24,981 nucleotides of DNA from an uncultured Bacilli bacterium (GTDB lineage Bacteria; Bacillota_I; Bacilli_A; RF39; UBA660), in NCBI GenBank assembly GCA_944327405.1, contig CALVHK010000005.1, positions 1-24,981 of the forward strand, in the 5' to 3' direction. Each line of letters starts with the position of its first letter. Within the stretch, counting starts at the first letter, position 1. Of the stretch, positions 8,109 through 14,042 are shown piece by piece. The position numbers and the translations under genes are program-made. The notes under the pieces are model-generated. The model was not told where the DNA came from. It was given only the letters and a program-made list of their open reading frames with translations, and searched no databases.

Positions 8109-9841
8109 ATTCTTCTTACACCAGCACTACTCGCTTCTTCTTTTGTGATTTTAAAATGTCCTAAAACACCAGTATGCTCGACATGTGGGCCACCACAAAT
8201 CTCTTTAGATACATCACCAATCTGATAAACATTTACAATATCTGCATATTTTTCAATAAACATGGCTTCAGCACCACTTTGAATCGCATCCTCTTTACTC
8301 ATAACTTCCATTGTTACTGGTAAATCTTCTTTGATCCATTCATTTACGAGGGCCTCTACTTTTCTTTTTTCTTCATCGCTCAATTTATGATCACAGGAAA
8401 AATCAAAACGCATACGCTCTTCATTAATGTTACTTCCCTTTTGATGAACGTATGAGCCTACAACTACTTTTAGAGCAGCATTTAATAGATGGGTTGCCGT
8501 ATGATATTTCGTTTCAATTTCACTATGCCCCATCAAACCACCTTTAAATTTACCTTTGCTAGCAGTTCTTGACAACTCTTGGTGTTGTCTAAATTTGTCA
8601 TGAAACCCTTCTGTATCTACTTTTAACCCATGTTCTCTTGCCATTTCTTCTGTTAACTCAATAGGAAAACCATAGGTATCATATAATTTAAAGGCATGAT
8701 CCTTATCAATGGTATCACCAGTAACAGACTTTAGAAGTTTATCAAATTCTTTTAATCCTTTTTCCAAGGTTTTATTAAATTTCTCGTTCTCACTTTTTAA
8801 TACTTCTAAGACAACTTCTTTATTTTCTTTAATCTCGGCATAATCTCTCTCATACTTTTTGATTACTTCTAAAGCAATTGGTCTCATCCAATCATCATGA
8901 GTATCAATGCCAAGTTTTTTAGCATGACGAATTGCTCTCCTGATTAATCTTCTTAAAATATAGCCTTGATCGGTATTGCTTGGCTTAATTCCGGCTGGAT
9001 CAGCACTAATAAAGACACTGGTACGAATATGATCAGCTATAATACGCATTGATTCCTCGTTTCCAACGTAGGACTTACCACTAACTGATTCAATAGAGGC
9101 AATGATTTCTTTCCAAATTGATGTCTTATAGTTATCATCAACGTTTTCAAGGACCGCTACAACCCGCTCTAAGCCCATTCCGGTATCCACGTTTTTCTGA
9201 GTTAGTTCGGTAATCTTGCCATCTTCATTCTTATAAAACTCCATAAAAACATTGTTCCATATTTCGACCCAACGTTCATCTTTTGGATCAAACTTTACGG
9301 GTATTTCCTCATCACTTCGAAAGTAAAATATTTCTGTATCACCACCACATGGTCCAGAGTCTCCTGCTATCCAGAAGTTATCTTCTACACCAAGATAGGC
9401 AATCCGTTCTTCAGGAATTCCTAAACTCTTCCAAATTTCGGCAGAAACTTCATCTCTTGGGATGTCTTCGTTGCCCGCAAAAACCGTGACAGCTAAACGT
9501 TCTATCGGAATATTTAAAACTTTCGTTAAAAATTCAAAACTATAGCCAATACTTTCTTTCTTAAAATAATCGCCTAAACTCCAATTGCCGAGCATTTCAA
9601 AGAAAGTATGATGAGTCTTATCCCCAATTCCATCTAAATCTGTTAAACGAACACACTTTTGAGCATCGCATAATCTCTTTCCTTTAGGATGAGGTTCTCC
9701 CAAAAGATAAGGAATTAAAGGTTGCATACCGGCAGTATTAAATAAAACAGTTGGATCATTTTCTGGTATTAATGGTGCACTTGGTATTTCTACGTGACCA
9801 TGACTTACAAAAAAATTAATAAACTCCTTCTTTAAATTCAT
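8090..9841 (-). CDS. alaS: Alanyl-tRNA synthetase, short form lacking the C-Ala domain
   Basis: A class II synthetase charging tRNA-Ala. The catalytic domain opens with HGHVEIPSAPLIPENDPTVLF and has THHTFFEMLGNWSLGDYFKK. The editing domain carries HTATH and CGGPH, the zinc/editing residues. The protein ends at GVRRIKAVLE, exactly where the linker to the C-terminal C-Ala (DHHA1-like) domain usually begins. It is therefore 583 residues rather than about 875. The wording NTAGMQ, GKRLCDAQKC and DLDGIGDKTHHTFFEML recalls the short AlaRS of CPR bacteria and some Clostridia (memory, not a search). There is no frameshift: the stop is followed by a terminator and the next gene. The ATG overlaps the upstream stop as ATGA, so translation is coupled. 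A second, full-length alaS elsewhere cannot be excluded. Confidence 0.95.
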   Translation of the reverse strand: MNLKKEFINFFVSHGHVEIPSAPLIPENDPTVLFNTAGMQPLIPYLLGEPHPKGKRLCDAQKCVRLTDLDGIGDKTHHTFFEMLGNWSLGDYFKKESIGYSFEFLTKVLNIPIERLAVTVFAGNEDIPRDEVSAEIWKSLGIPEERIAYLGVEDNFWIAGDSGPCGGDTEIFYFRSDEEIPVKFDPKDERWVEIWNNVFMEFYKNEDGKITELTQKNVDTGMGLERVVAVLENVDDNYKTSIWKEIIASIESVSGKSYVGNEESMRIIADHIRTSVFISADPAGIKPSNTDQGYILRRLIRRAIRHAKKLGIDTHDDWMRPIALEVIKKYERDYAEIKENKEVVLEVLKSENEKFNKTLEKGLKEFDKLLKSVTGDTIDKDHAFKLYDTYGFPIELTEEMAREHGLKVDTEGFHDKFRQHQELSRTASKGKFKGGLMGHSEIETKYHTATHLLNAALKVVVGSYVHQKGSNINEERMRFDFSCDHKLSDEEKRKVEALVNEWIKEDLPVTMEVMSKEDAIQSGAEAMFIEKYADIVNVYQIGDVSKEICGGPHVEHTGVLGHFKITKEEASSAGVRRIKAVLE

Positions 9842-10368
9842 TGTTCTACCCCCTCAATAAAATCAATTACCCGGTTATCTAATGCTTCAATTTGATCATT
9901 GACAATCGTAATATCAAAATTACTATAATTTTCTAAGGCTGTTTCCGTTACATGCATTTGTTCTTCAAGCGATAACTTACTTGGTTCAAATTGATTCACT
10001 ACATACATCGAATAAACATTATTAAACGTTTTCTTTAATTCATCAATTTCAATCGGAAGTCTCACATCATCAATAATAACCGTATCAAAATAAAGATTAT
10101 ATACTTTAATATCCTCAATCATGCGATTTACAAAAAATAGAGGCATATCCATGTTTTCTCTGATGGTTACTCCTAAATCTTGTAAGAACTTACGAGGCTT
10201 TGGCTCACTTCCGTCCCAGCCAATGATTTCTTTCGCATACATCTTTATATATTTACTAAACGAAGTAATAATTGGCTTACGACCTTTCGATAAATAATAT
10301 TCTCTAATTATTTTGGCAACTTCACCTTTGCCTGAGCCGGATTTACCAGCGACTAAATATATTTTCAT
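9838..10368 (-). CDS. P-loop nucleotide/dNMP-kinase-like protein
   Basis: A 176-residue P-loop protein with Walker A GKSGSGKGE at residues 8-16. It has the general layout of small nucleoside-monophosphate kinases: a substrate region around SFSKYIKMYAKEIIGWDG and PRKFLQDLG, then a Walker B-like strand DTVIIDDVR. Phage-type deoxynucleoside monophosphate kinases and dephospho-CoA kinases share this appearance; I lean to the former, but the substrate is not provable. The frame is open to 10431, but the extra N-terminus (MEKLFFFFRIN) is encoded by promoter sequence. ATG 10368 with GGTGA upstream gives the normal N-terminus KIYLVAGKSG. The stop overlaps alaS as ATGA. Confidence 0.7.
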   Translation of the reverse strand: MKIYLVAGKSGSGKGEVAKIIREYYLSKGRKPIITSFSKYIKMYAKEIIGWDGSEPKPRKFLQDLGVTIRENMDMPLFFVNRMIEDIKVYNLYFDTVIIDDVRLPIEIDELKKTFNNVYSMYVVNQFEPSKLSLEEQMHVTETALENYSNFDITIVNDQIEALDNRVIDFIEGVEQ

Positions 10369-10390
10369 AATTTCACCACACAATAAAATA

Positions 10391-10419
10391 ATTATAACAT
10401 TAATCCTGAAAAAAAAGAA
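10391..10419 (-). promoter_or_regulatory. Promoter of the P-loop kinase-alaS operon
   Basis: Exact extended -10 TGTTATAAT (TATAAT 10391-10396) on the minus strand; the -35 (TTCTTT, 10414-10419) is weak. It lies between the rplT terminator and the kinase ATG. Confidence 0.55.
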
Positions 10420-10431
10420 GAGTTTTTCCAA

Positions 10432-10457
10432 TAAAAAAGAATCATTTAGAGATTCTT
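10432..10457 (-). terminator. Terminator of the infC-rpmI-rplT operon
   Basis: AAGAATC (10451-10457) pairs with GATTCTT (10437-10443), followed on the minus strand by TTTTTT. The stem starts inside the rplT stop codon. Confidence 0.85.
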
Positions 10458-11004
10458 AGTTTAAAGCTGCAATAAGCTCATCTTTTTTCATTGCACTATA
10501 ACCCTTAATGCCTTGCTCTTTAGCTACAGCTTTAAGTTCAGCTAGAGTCATTTTGCTATAATCTTTAGCTGCCTCTTTTGCCTCTTTCTTTGGTGCAACT
10601 TTTTCCTCTTTTTTTACTTCTTGTTTTGCTGTTTTTGCTGGTACTTTACCATTTAAAGCATCTTTGGAAATCTTAACTAATTCAGTGAATGCAGCTGGAT
10701 TATCAATAGCCATTTCACTTAACATTTTACGGTTAATTTCAATGCCAGCTTTTGACAAACCATTCATAAATTTAGAGTAACTAATTTCGTTTTCACGACA
10801 AGCTGCATTAATTCTTGTAATCCATAATTTTCTGAAGTTTCGTTTATTTTGCTTTCTATCACGATAAGCATAAGCTCCACTATGAAATACTTGCTCTTGT
10901 GCTGTTTTATATAATCTATGTTTGCTTCCAAAATATCCTTTCGCTTCTTTTAATACTTTTCTTCTTCTATTTTTGGAAACACTTCCACCTTTAACTCTTG
11001 TCAT
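10456..11004 (-). CDS. rplT: Ribosomal protein L20 with extra Rho_N/SAP-like C-terminal module
   Basis: The first 118 or so residues are classical L20 (TRVKGGSVSKNRRRKVLKEA, GAYAYRDRKQNKRNFR, FMNGLSKAGIEINRKMLSEMA), a 23S-binding early assembly protein and the likely autoregulator of this operon. Normal L20 ends near residue 118. Here a Lys/Ala/Glu-rich linker (about 119-151) leads to a 31-residue helical module starting MTLAELKAVAKEQGIKGYS and ending MKKDELIAAL. It resembles the Rho N-terminal/SAP-type helix-extended loop-helix fold, often nucleic-acid binding. The same module, 24 of 31 residues identical, ends S2 in this window. ATG 11004 follows GGGAGGAAAG. It is the last gene of the operon. 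Confidence 0.96.
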   Translation of the reverse strand: MTRVKGGSVSKNRRRKVLKEAKGYFGSKHRLYKTAQEQVFHSGAYAYRDRKQNKRNFRKLWITRINAACRENEISYSKFMNGLSKAGIEINRKMLSEMAIDNPAAFTELVKISKDALNGKVPAKTAKQEVKKEEKVAPKKEAKEAAKDYSKMTLAELKAVAKEQGIKGYSAMKKDELIAALN

Positions 11005-11016
11005 ACTCTTTCCTCC

Positions 11017-11211
11017 CTAGATAACAGATTTTAATCTGCTAGCCTCTCCACTTGCTAAAACGCCTTTATTTCTTCTTTGACGTACTTGTTTTGCTGAATC
11101 TTTGTTTGTTTTGTGATTTCCGTTTGATTTCTTGTAAGTTAAAGTTCCATTTTTCTTTTTCTTTAAAACTTTACTACTTGCTTTATGAGTTTTTTGTTTT
11201 GATTTTGCCAT
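11017..11211 (-). CDS. rpmI: Ribosomal protein L35
   Basis: A 64-residue, very basic protein with the L35 pattern MAKSKQKTHKASSKVLKKKKNG and a C-terminal KQVRQRRNKGVL segment. It sits between infC and rplT, the conserved operon order. ATG 11211 follows AGGAGG. It is a large-subunit structural protein of normal length. Confidence 0.96.
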   Translation of the reverse strand: MAKSKQKTHKASSKVLKKKKNGTLTYKKSNGNHKTNKDSAKQVRQRRNKGVLASGEASRLKSVI

Positions 11212-11221
11212 AATAATCCTC

Positions 11222-11749
11222 CTACTTGTTTTTTGGTGCTAATAGCATAAACATTTGTCTACCATCTAGTTTAGGTTGTGCTTCAATCGTTGAAACCTCA
11301 CTTAAACTATCGGCAAATCGAAGTAATACATCACGTCCTAATTCTGGTCTAGCCATTTGGCGACCTTTAAAACGGATGAATGCTTTAATTCGATGTCCTT
11401 TAACTAAATATTCTTTCGCATTACGAACACGAGTTTCAAAGTCATGAACATCGATCGTTGTCGATAAACGATATTCTTTTAATTCCTTGTTCGTTTCTCT
11501 TTGCTTCTTTTGTTGTTCTTTTAGTTTCTTTTGACGTTCATAACGATATTTGTTGTAGTCCATAATTTTTCCTACAGCGAGCTTTCCATTATCATTCATC
11601 AAAACTAAATCTAAACCTGCATATCTTGATAAAGTCAAGGCATCTTCTAACTTTTTAAGCCCCATCTGTTCACCATTTGGGCCAATTACCATTAGTTCTT
11701 CTACTTTAATTTGCTCATTGATTGGTAACTCCTTATTCACACTTGCTAT
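11222..11749 (-). CDS. infC: Translation initiation factor IF-3, probable AUA start
   Basis: IF-3 binds the 30S subunit, blocks premature joining and discriminates against non-standard start codons. The N-domain (PINEQIKVEELMVIGPNGEQMG), KIMDYNKYRYERQKK linker and C-domain (YRLSTTIDVHDFETRVRNAKEYLVKGHRIKAFIRFKGR) are complete. The only standard-type start is GTG 11740, but GGAGGTG (11757-11763) lies 16 bases from it. The same site is 7 bases from an in-frame ATA at 11747-11749, giving 175 residues beginning (M)ASVNKELPINEQ. Rare AUU/AUA/AUC starts are the known autoregulatory device of infC in E. coli and Bacillus. I therefore take ATA as the start. The gene heads infC-rpmI-rplT behind an attenuator. 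Confidence 0.93.
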   Translation of the reverse strand: MASVNKELPINEQIKVEELMVIGPNGEQMGLKKLEDALTLSRYAGLDLVLMNDNGKLAVGKIMDYNKYRYERQKKLKEQQKKQRETNKELKEYRLSTTIDVHDFETRVRNAKEYLVKGHRIKAFIRFKGRQMARPELGRDVLLRFADSLSEVSTIEAQPKLDGRQMFMLLAPKNK

Positions 11750-11772
11750 ACTTACGCACCTCCATAAATTCT

Positions 11773-11803
11773 AAAAAAGGTAGAATAATCATATTCCACC
11801 TTA
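11773..11803 (-). terminator. Attenuator terminator in the infC leader
   Basis: On the minus strand AAGGTGGAAT (11793-11802) pairs with ATTCTACCTT (with one G-U), followed by TTTTTT. It lies 24 bases upstream of the infC ATA, in the transcribed leader, so it is an attenuator. Confidence 0.85.
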
Positions 11804-11898
11804 AAAAACACATTAATATTAACTATTACGGCTTTTTACCTATGAACATAATTCATCAGGTGGAATAAAATTCGCTTTCCTTTTTCAATTTCTATAAC
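11804..11898 (-). promoter_or_regulatory. L20-type autoregulatory leader with antiterminator
   Basis: ATTCCACCT in the leader (complement of 11858-11866) is an exact complement of AGGTGGAAT, the 5' arm of the attenuator hairpin. The two pairings are mutually exclusive: upstream pairing gives antitermination, local pairing gives termination. This is the architecture of the Bacillus L20 leader, where L20 binding favours termination. A GGTAAAAAGCCGT element lies between the arms. Which RNA elements bind L20 cannot be shown by eye. Confidence 0.75.
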
Positions 11899-11927
11899 AT
11901 TATATCTTTATTATATGAGTTTGTCAA
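11899..11927 (-). promoter_or_regulatory. Promoter of infC-rpmI-rplT
   Basis: Exact TTGACA (11922-11927), 17-base spacer and exact TATAAT (11899-11904) on the minus strand. Confidence 0.92.
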
Positions 11928-11947
11928 GAAAAAATTAATCATTTTTC

Positions 11948-12169
11948 CTATCTTCTTCTAATTCTTGCCAATCCCGAACCAATTACTTCATTACGCGTTC
12001 TTGCCATCTTTTTTTCATTTCTTTGATGCTGTTCTTCTATCTCCTGAATCATACTTTGGTATTGCTCCATGTATTTTGGACCAACAAATGATTTTACTTT
12101 CTTGCTTGTTTTAAGTAAACTCTCTAGGTTTTTACGAGACATCGAATAGTGAGGAGGCTTCTTCATCAT
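11948..12169 (-). CDS. Small basic hypothetical protein, 73 residues
   Basis: No family recognised. The product is basic and helical (SRKNLESLLKTSKKVKSF, EIEEQHQRNEKKMARTRNEV, ARIRRR at the end), so a nucleic-acid or ribosome-associated role is conceivable but unproved. The ribosome binding site is weak (AAAGTGA). It lies between the yqeY terminator and the infC promoter. Amino-acid composition and the tight fit between signals suggest it is real, with moderate confidence. Confidence 0.5.
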   Translation of the reverse strand: MMKKPPHYSMSRKNLESLLKTSKKVKSFVGPKYMEQYQSMIQEIEEQHQRNEKKMARTRNEVIGSGLARIRRR

Positions 12170-12210
12170 TTTTTCACTTTCTTTCTATCTTAAAAGTATA
12201 TTATTTATTA

Positions 12211-12235
12211 AGAAAAAAAGACTAACTAAGTCTTT
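12211..12235 (-). terminator. Terminator of rpsU-yqeY
   Basis: AAAGACT (12229-12235 on the minus strand) pairs with AGTCTTT (complement of 12217-12223) across loop TAGTT, followed by a run of U (12211-12219 is A-rich). The stem contains the last codons and the stop of yqeY. Confidence 0.85.
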
Positions 12236-12656
12236 CCTTTACAAGTTTGCTTACTAGAGTCATATCGGCATTGGTAAGTTTCCCATTTAACTCTTTCATA
12301 ACCAATCCCATTTCTTTCATACTGGTTGGTTTTAACTCACTGAATACTTCATCAATTACTTTTACAATTTCTTCTTCCGTCATTTCTTCGGGTAAATAAG
12401 CATTTAAAATTTCTATTTCTTTTTCTAAATTAGCAACTTCTTCATCTTTGCTATACTTTTTGAACTCTTCGATAGAATCTTTACGCATTTTCACTTGTTT
12501 TTTAATTACACTCATGACCTCATCATCGCTAAGTTCATGTTTTTTGCTAATAGAGTCTAATTGTAAAGCACTTTTAAGCATTCTTAATACAGATAACTTA
12601 AACTTATCGCCACTTTTCATGGCAGCTTTTAAATCTTCTGCTATTTTTGTATTCAT
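12222..12656 (-). CDS. yqeY: YqeY (GatB/YqeY domain) protein
   Basis: A 144-residue helical protein of the YqeY family, homologous to the tRNA-binding tail domain of GatB. Its function is uncertain; it is proposed to act with tRNA or amidotransferase complexes. The family pattern is visible: N-terminal MKSGDKFKLSVLRMLKSAL, middle EIEILNAYLPEEMTEEEI, and C-terminal KEMGLVMKELNGKLTNADMTLVSKLVKERL. It directly follows rpsU, the order seen in Bacillus. The spacing is 9 bases, so it is in the same operon. Confidence 0.93.
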   Translation of the reverse strand: MNTKIAEDLKAAMKSGDKFKLSVLRMLKSALQLDSISKKHELSDDEVMSVIKKQVKMRKDSIEEFKKYSKDEEVANLEKEIEILNAYLPEEMTEEEIVKVIDEVFSELKPTSMKEMGLVMKELNGKLTNADMTLVSKLVKERLS

Positions 12657-12665
12657 TTTATCACC

Positions 12666-12851
12666 TTAATAATTTCTATGCTTTCTAGCATTTTTAATTT
12701 GTTCTTTTTTTTCGTTTCTACGACGAACGCCAGGTTTTTCATAATGCTTTCTTTTCTTTAACTCTGAAGGGACACCGCTGCGGGCAACTTTGGTTTTAAA
12801 CTTTCTTAATGCACCATCAACATCTCCATTTTTTACTACTACTTTTGTCAT
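12666..12851 (-). CDS. rpsU: Ribosomal protein S21
   Basis: A 61-residue small-subunit protein with the S21 pattern: TKVVVKNGDVDGALRKFKTK, then SGVPSELKKRKHYEKPGVRRR and a basic tail. ATG 12851 is chosen over TTG 12857 because GGGAGGG lies 8 bases before the ATG. The gene is driven by the promoter at 12884-12912 and followed by yqeY. Confidence 0.95.
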   Translation of the reverse strand: MTKVVVKNGDVDGALRKFKTKVARSGVPSELKKRKHYEKPGVRRRNEKKEQIKNARKHRNY

Positions 12852-12883
12852 TTGCAAATCCCTCCCTTCATTTACTAATCATG

Positions 12884-12912
12884 ATTATAACACCAAAAAA
12901 GGTGATAAGCAA
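12884..12912 (-). promoter_or_regulatory. Promoter of rpsU-yqeY with inverted repeat in the spacer
   Basis: Minus-strand -35 TTGCTT (12907-12912), 17-base spacer and -10 TATAAT (12884-12889). The spacer holds ATCACC-TTTTTT-GGTGTT, an inverted repeat that could be an operator or the remnant of a terminator for the preceding 69-residue gene. Confidence 0.75.
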
Positions 12913-12924
12913 GGTTTTTAGGTA

Positions 12925-13134
12925 TTAAATCGTATCATTTTCCTGAATTTCTGGCTCTATTTCTATTTTTATTTCTAAATTTTGATCTTTTAAGTCTGTC
13001 TTAATATCATTTTTTAGCATATTTAAAAAATGGCTCTTATAATTATTAATTAATAAAACTGTTATCATCATTAAAATAAAGATCAAAAATAAAGAATATA
13101 CCATATACATAGCCGTAAAACCTTTTTTATTCAT
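12925..13134 (-). CDS. Small single-span membrane protein with prepilin-like N-terminus
   Basis: A 69-residue protein. The N-terminus MNKKGFTAMYMVYSLFLIF resembles a type IV prepilin/pseudopilin leader (basic residues, G-F cleavage point, long hydrophobic helix). The conserved Glu at position +5 is Tyr. The helix spans about residues 9-30; the rest is acidic and helical (KNDIKTDLKDQNLEIKIEIEPE). It lies just downstream of the peptide-export operon terminator with its own short leader. A ComG-like minor pseudopilin is one reading. An immunity-type small membrane protein for the adjacent peptide cluster is another; neither is demonstrated. Confidence 0.55.
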   Translation of the reverse strand: MNKKGFTAMYMVYSLFLIFILMMITVLLINNYKSHFLNMLKNDIKTDLKDQNLEIKIEIEPEIQENDTI

Positions 13135-13160
13135 ATTATCACCGATAATTTAATTATATC

Positions 13161-13190
13161 AAAAAAGGGTTCTTTTTAAAACCCTTTTCA
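13161..13190 (-). terminator. Terminator of the peptide-export operon
   Basis: AAAAGGGTT pairs with AACCCTTTT across a loop of about 8 bases (13163-13188), followed on the minus strand by T. The 3' end of the last peptide gene is 4 bases upstream. The opposite strand also has a T-rich flank. Confidence 0.85.
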
Positions 13191-13193
13191 TAC

Positions 13194-13337
13194 TTATTTC
13201 ACTAGCTTACGAATCGAAGAACCAATCATTCTGCCAATATCGATAACTAAATCAAGTAATCTAGCAAAAGCATTAATTAGTGTACCACTAATAGCTCCTC
13301 CAACAACCGATATTAACTCTTGATTATTTAACTGCAT
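13194..13337 (-). CDS. Double-glycine leader peptide 3 (bacteriocin-like, 47 residues)
   Basis: The leader MQLNNQELISVVGG has the pattern of GG leaders cut by C39 peptidases (Leu/Val and Ile at the usual spacings before GG). The mature part would be 33 residues starting AISGTLINAF and ending GSSIRKLVK, an amphipathic cationic helix with one Cys-free stretch. ATG 13337 is preceded by GGAGGG. The same frame is open upstream to 13439, but that region encodes peptide 2 in another frame and should not be called. It starts one base after the end of peptide 2 (TAAGATG). It is an antimicrobial or signalling peptide by inference. Confidence 0.82.
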   Translation of the reverse strand: MQLNNQELISVVGGAISGTLINAFARLLDLVIDIGRMIGSSIRKLVK

Positions 13338-13338
13338 C

Positions 13339-13476
13339 TTATCCCTCCTTCGGATAAAAATATCCATAAATAGCGGAAGCAATAAAGGCGATGGCAATTG
13401 CGATTCCACCAAATATTGCGGTTGCAGAAATTCCTCCATTCACTTTAGCTAGTTCTATTTCATTTAACTGTTTCAT
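13339..13476 (-). CDS. Double-glycine leader peptide 2 (bacteriocin-like, 45 residues)
   Basis: The leader MKQLNEIELAKVNGG is a textbook double-glycine leader, close in pattern to class II bacteriocin leaders. The 30-residue mature part (ISATAIFGGIAIAIAFIAS then AIYGYFYPKEG) is strongly hydrophobic, with small residues (G, A, S) spaced for helix packing. ATG 13476 follows GAGAGGTTAAG. It lies one base after the stop of peptide 1 (TAAGATG). It is short and hidden in another frame of a longer open frame, so gene callers are likely to miss it. Confidence 0.82.
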   Translation of the reverse strand: MKQLNEIELAKVNGGISATAIFGGIAIAIAFIASAIYGYFYPKEG

Positions 13477-13477
13477 C

Positions 13478-13609
13478 TTAACCTCTCAAATTCTTTAATG
13501 ATATTAAAGCTTTAGCAAACGAGATAATACTTATCACAATATTTGTTATCGCTGTAAATATTCCTCCTCCACTAGTATTTAATAATTCATTTTGATCCAT
13601 TCTTTGCAT
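13478..13609 (-). CDS. Double-glycine leader peptide 1 (bacteriocin-like, 43 residues)
   Basis: The leader MQRMDQNELLNTSGG is followed by a mature part of 28 residues (GIFTAITNIVISIISFAK then ALISLKNLRG), hydrophobic and cationic at the C-end. The frame can start at ATG 13615 or 13609. GGAG is 8 bases from 13609 and only 2 from 13615, so I use 13609. It is the first of three consecutive small genes, 13 bases after the accessory membrane protein gene. Confidence 0.8.
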   Translation of the reverse strand: MQRMDQNELLNTSGGGIFTAITNIVISIISFAKALISLKNLRG

Positions 13610-13622
13610 AAACATTTCTCCT

Positions 13623-14042
13623 TTAAAACATTTTTTCTTTAATTTTTGTAATAATTCTTTGTTTATTATAATAAAAATTTAAATCTACTATTTCCTGATT
13701 AGTTAAAGAAGTCGTAGTTGACAAAGTTAATTCATAATAAGTTTGATAGTTTTCTTCATCTACAACTAATTCTTTACTTAAGATTTCATAGTTTAAATAA
13801 TTATTATTTAATGCAATTTCATCGAAATTAACATTAGTAGGTAAGGCGGTTTTTATCGTACAAGTTGAGGCATTCGCATCACAACTTACCAATCCTTTTG
13901 TTTTATAGTGATCGTACATTTCTTTATGATCTATATAACGCAGCAAAATAAACAAAAGAGCAACAATAATGATAACGATGATAAATTCATATTTAGGTTG
14001 TTTTTTTAAAAAAGCATACTTATTATTAAACAAGTCTAACAT
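13623..14042 (-). CDS. Small membrane accessory protein of the peptide exporter
   Basis: A 139-residue protein with one N-terminal membrane helix (about residues 19-37, FIIVIIIVALLFILLRYI) and an extracytoplasmic beta-rich domain with two cysteines (VSCDANASTC). Its gene overlaps the exporter by 7 bases (ATGTTAG) and precedes the peptide genes. In class II bacteriocin systems this place is taken by a longer HlyD/ComB-like membrane-fusion protein. The C-terminal part (LTNQEIVDLNFYYNKQRIITKI) recalls the last beta-barrel strand of such proteins, so this may be a much reduced form lacking the coiled coil. An immunity role is an alternative. Confidence 0.65.
   Translation of the reverse strand: MLDLFNNKYAFLKKQPKYEFIIVIIIVALLFILLRYIDHKEMYDHYKTKGLVSCDANASTCTIKTALPTNVNFDEIALNNNYLNYEILSKELVVDEENYQTYYELTLSTTTSLTNQEIVDLNFYYNKQRIITKIKEKMF

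Noticed and set aside
8090..9841. alaS as a pseudogene or frameshifted gene
   Set aside because: The frame is intact with both editing motifs and ends in a terminator exactly at a domain boundary. No C-Ala-coding sequence follows.
10369..10431. Hydrophobic N-terminal extension of the P-loop kinase
   Set aside because: It is translated promoter sequence (includes TATAAT). ATG 10368 gives the usual P-loop N-terminus.
12890..12906. Inverted repeat in the rpsU promoter spacer as a definite operator
   Set aside because: The arms are only 6 bases and AT-flanked. It may equally be a remnant terminator, so it is only mentioned in the promoter entry.
13338..13439. Upstream extension of the 47-residue peptide's open frame (81 residues)
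   Set aside because: The extension is peptide 2 read in the wrong frame. A good ribosome binding site and GG leader place the real start at 13337.
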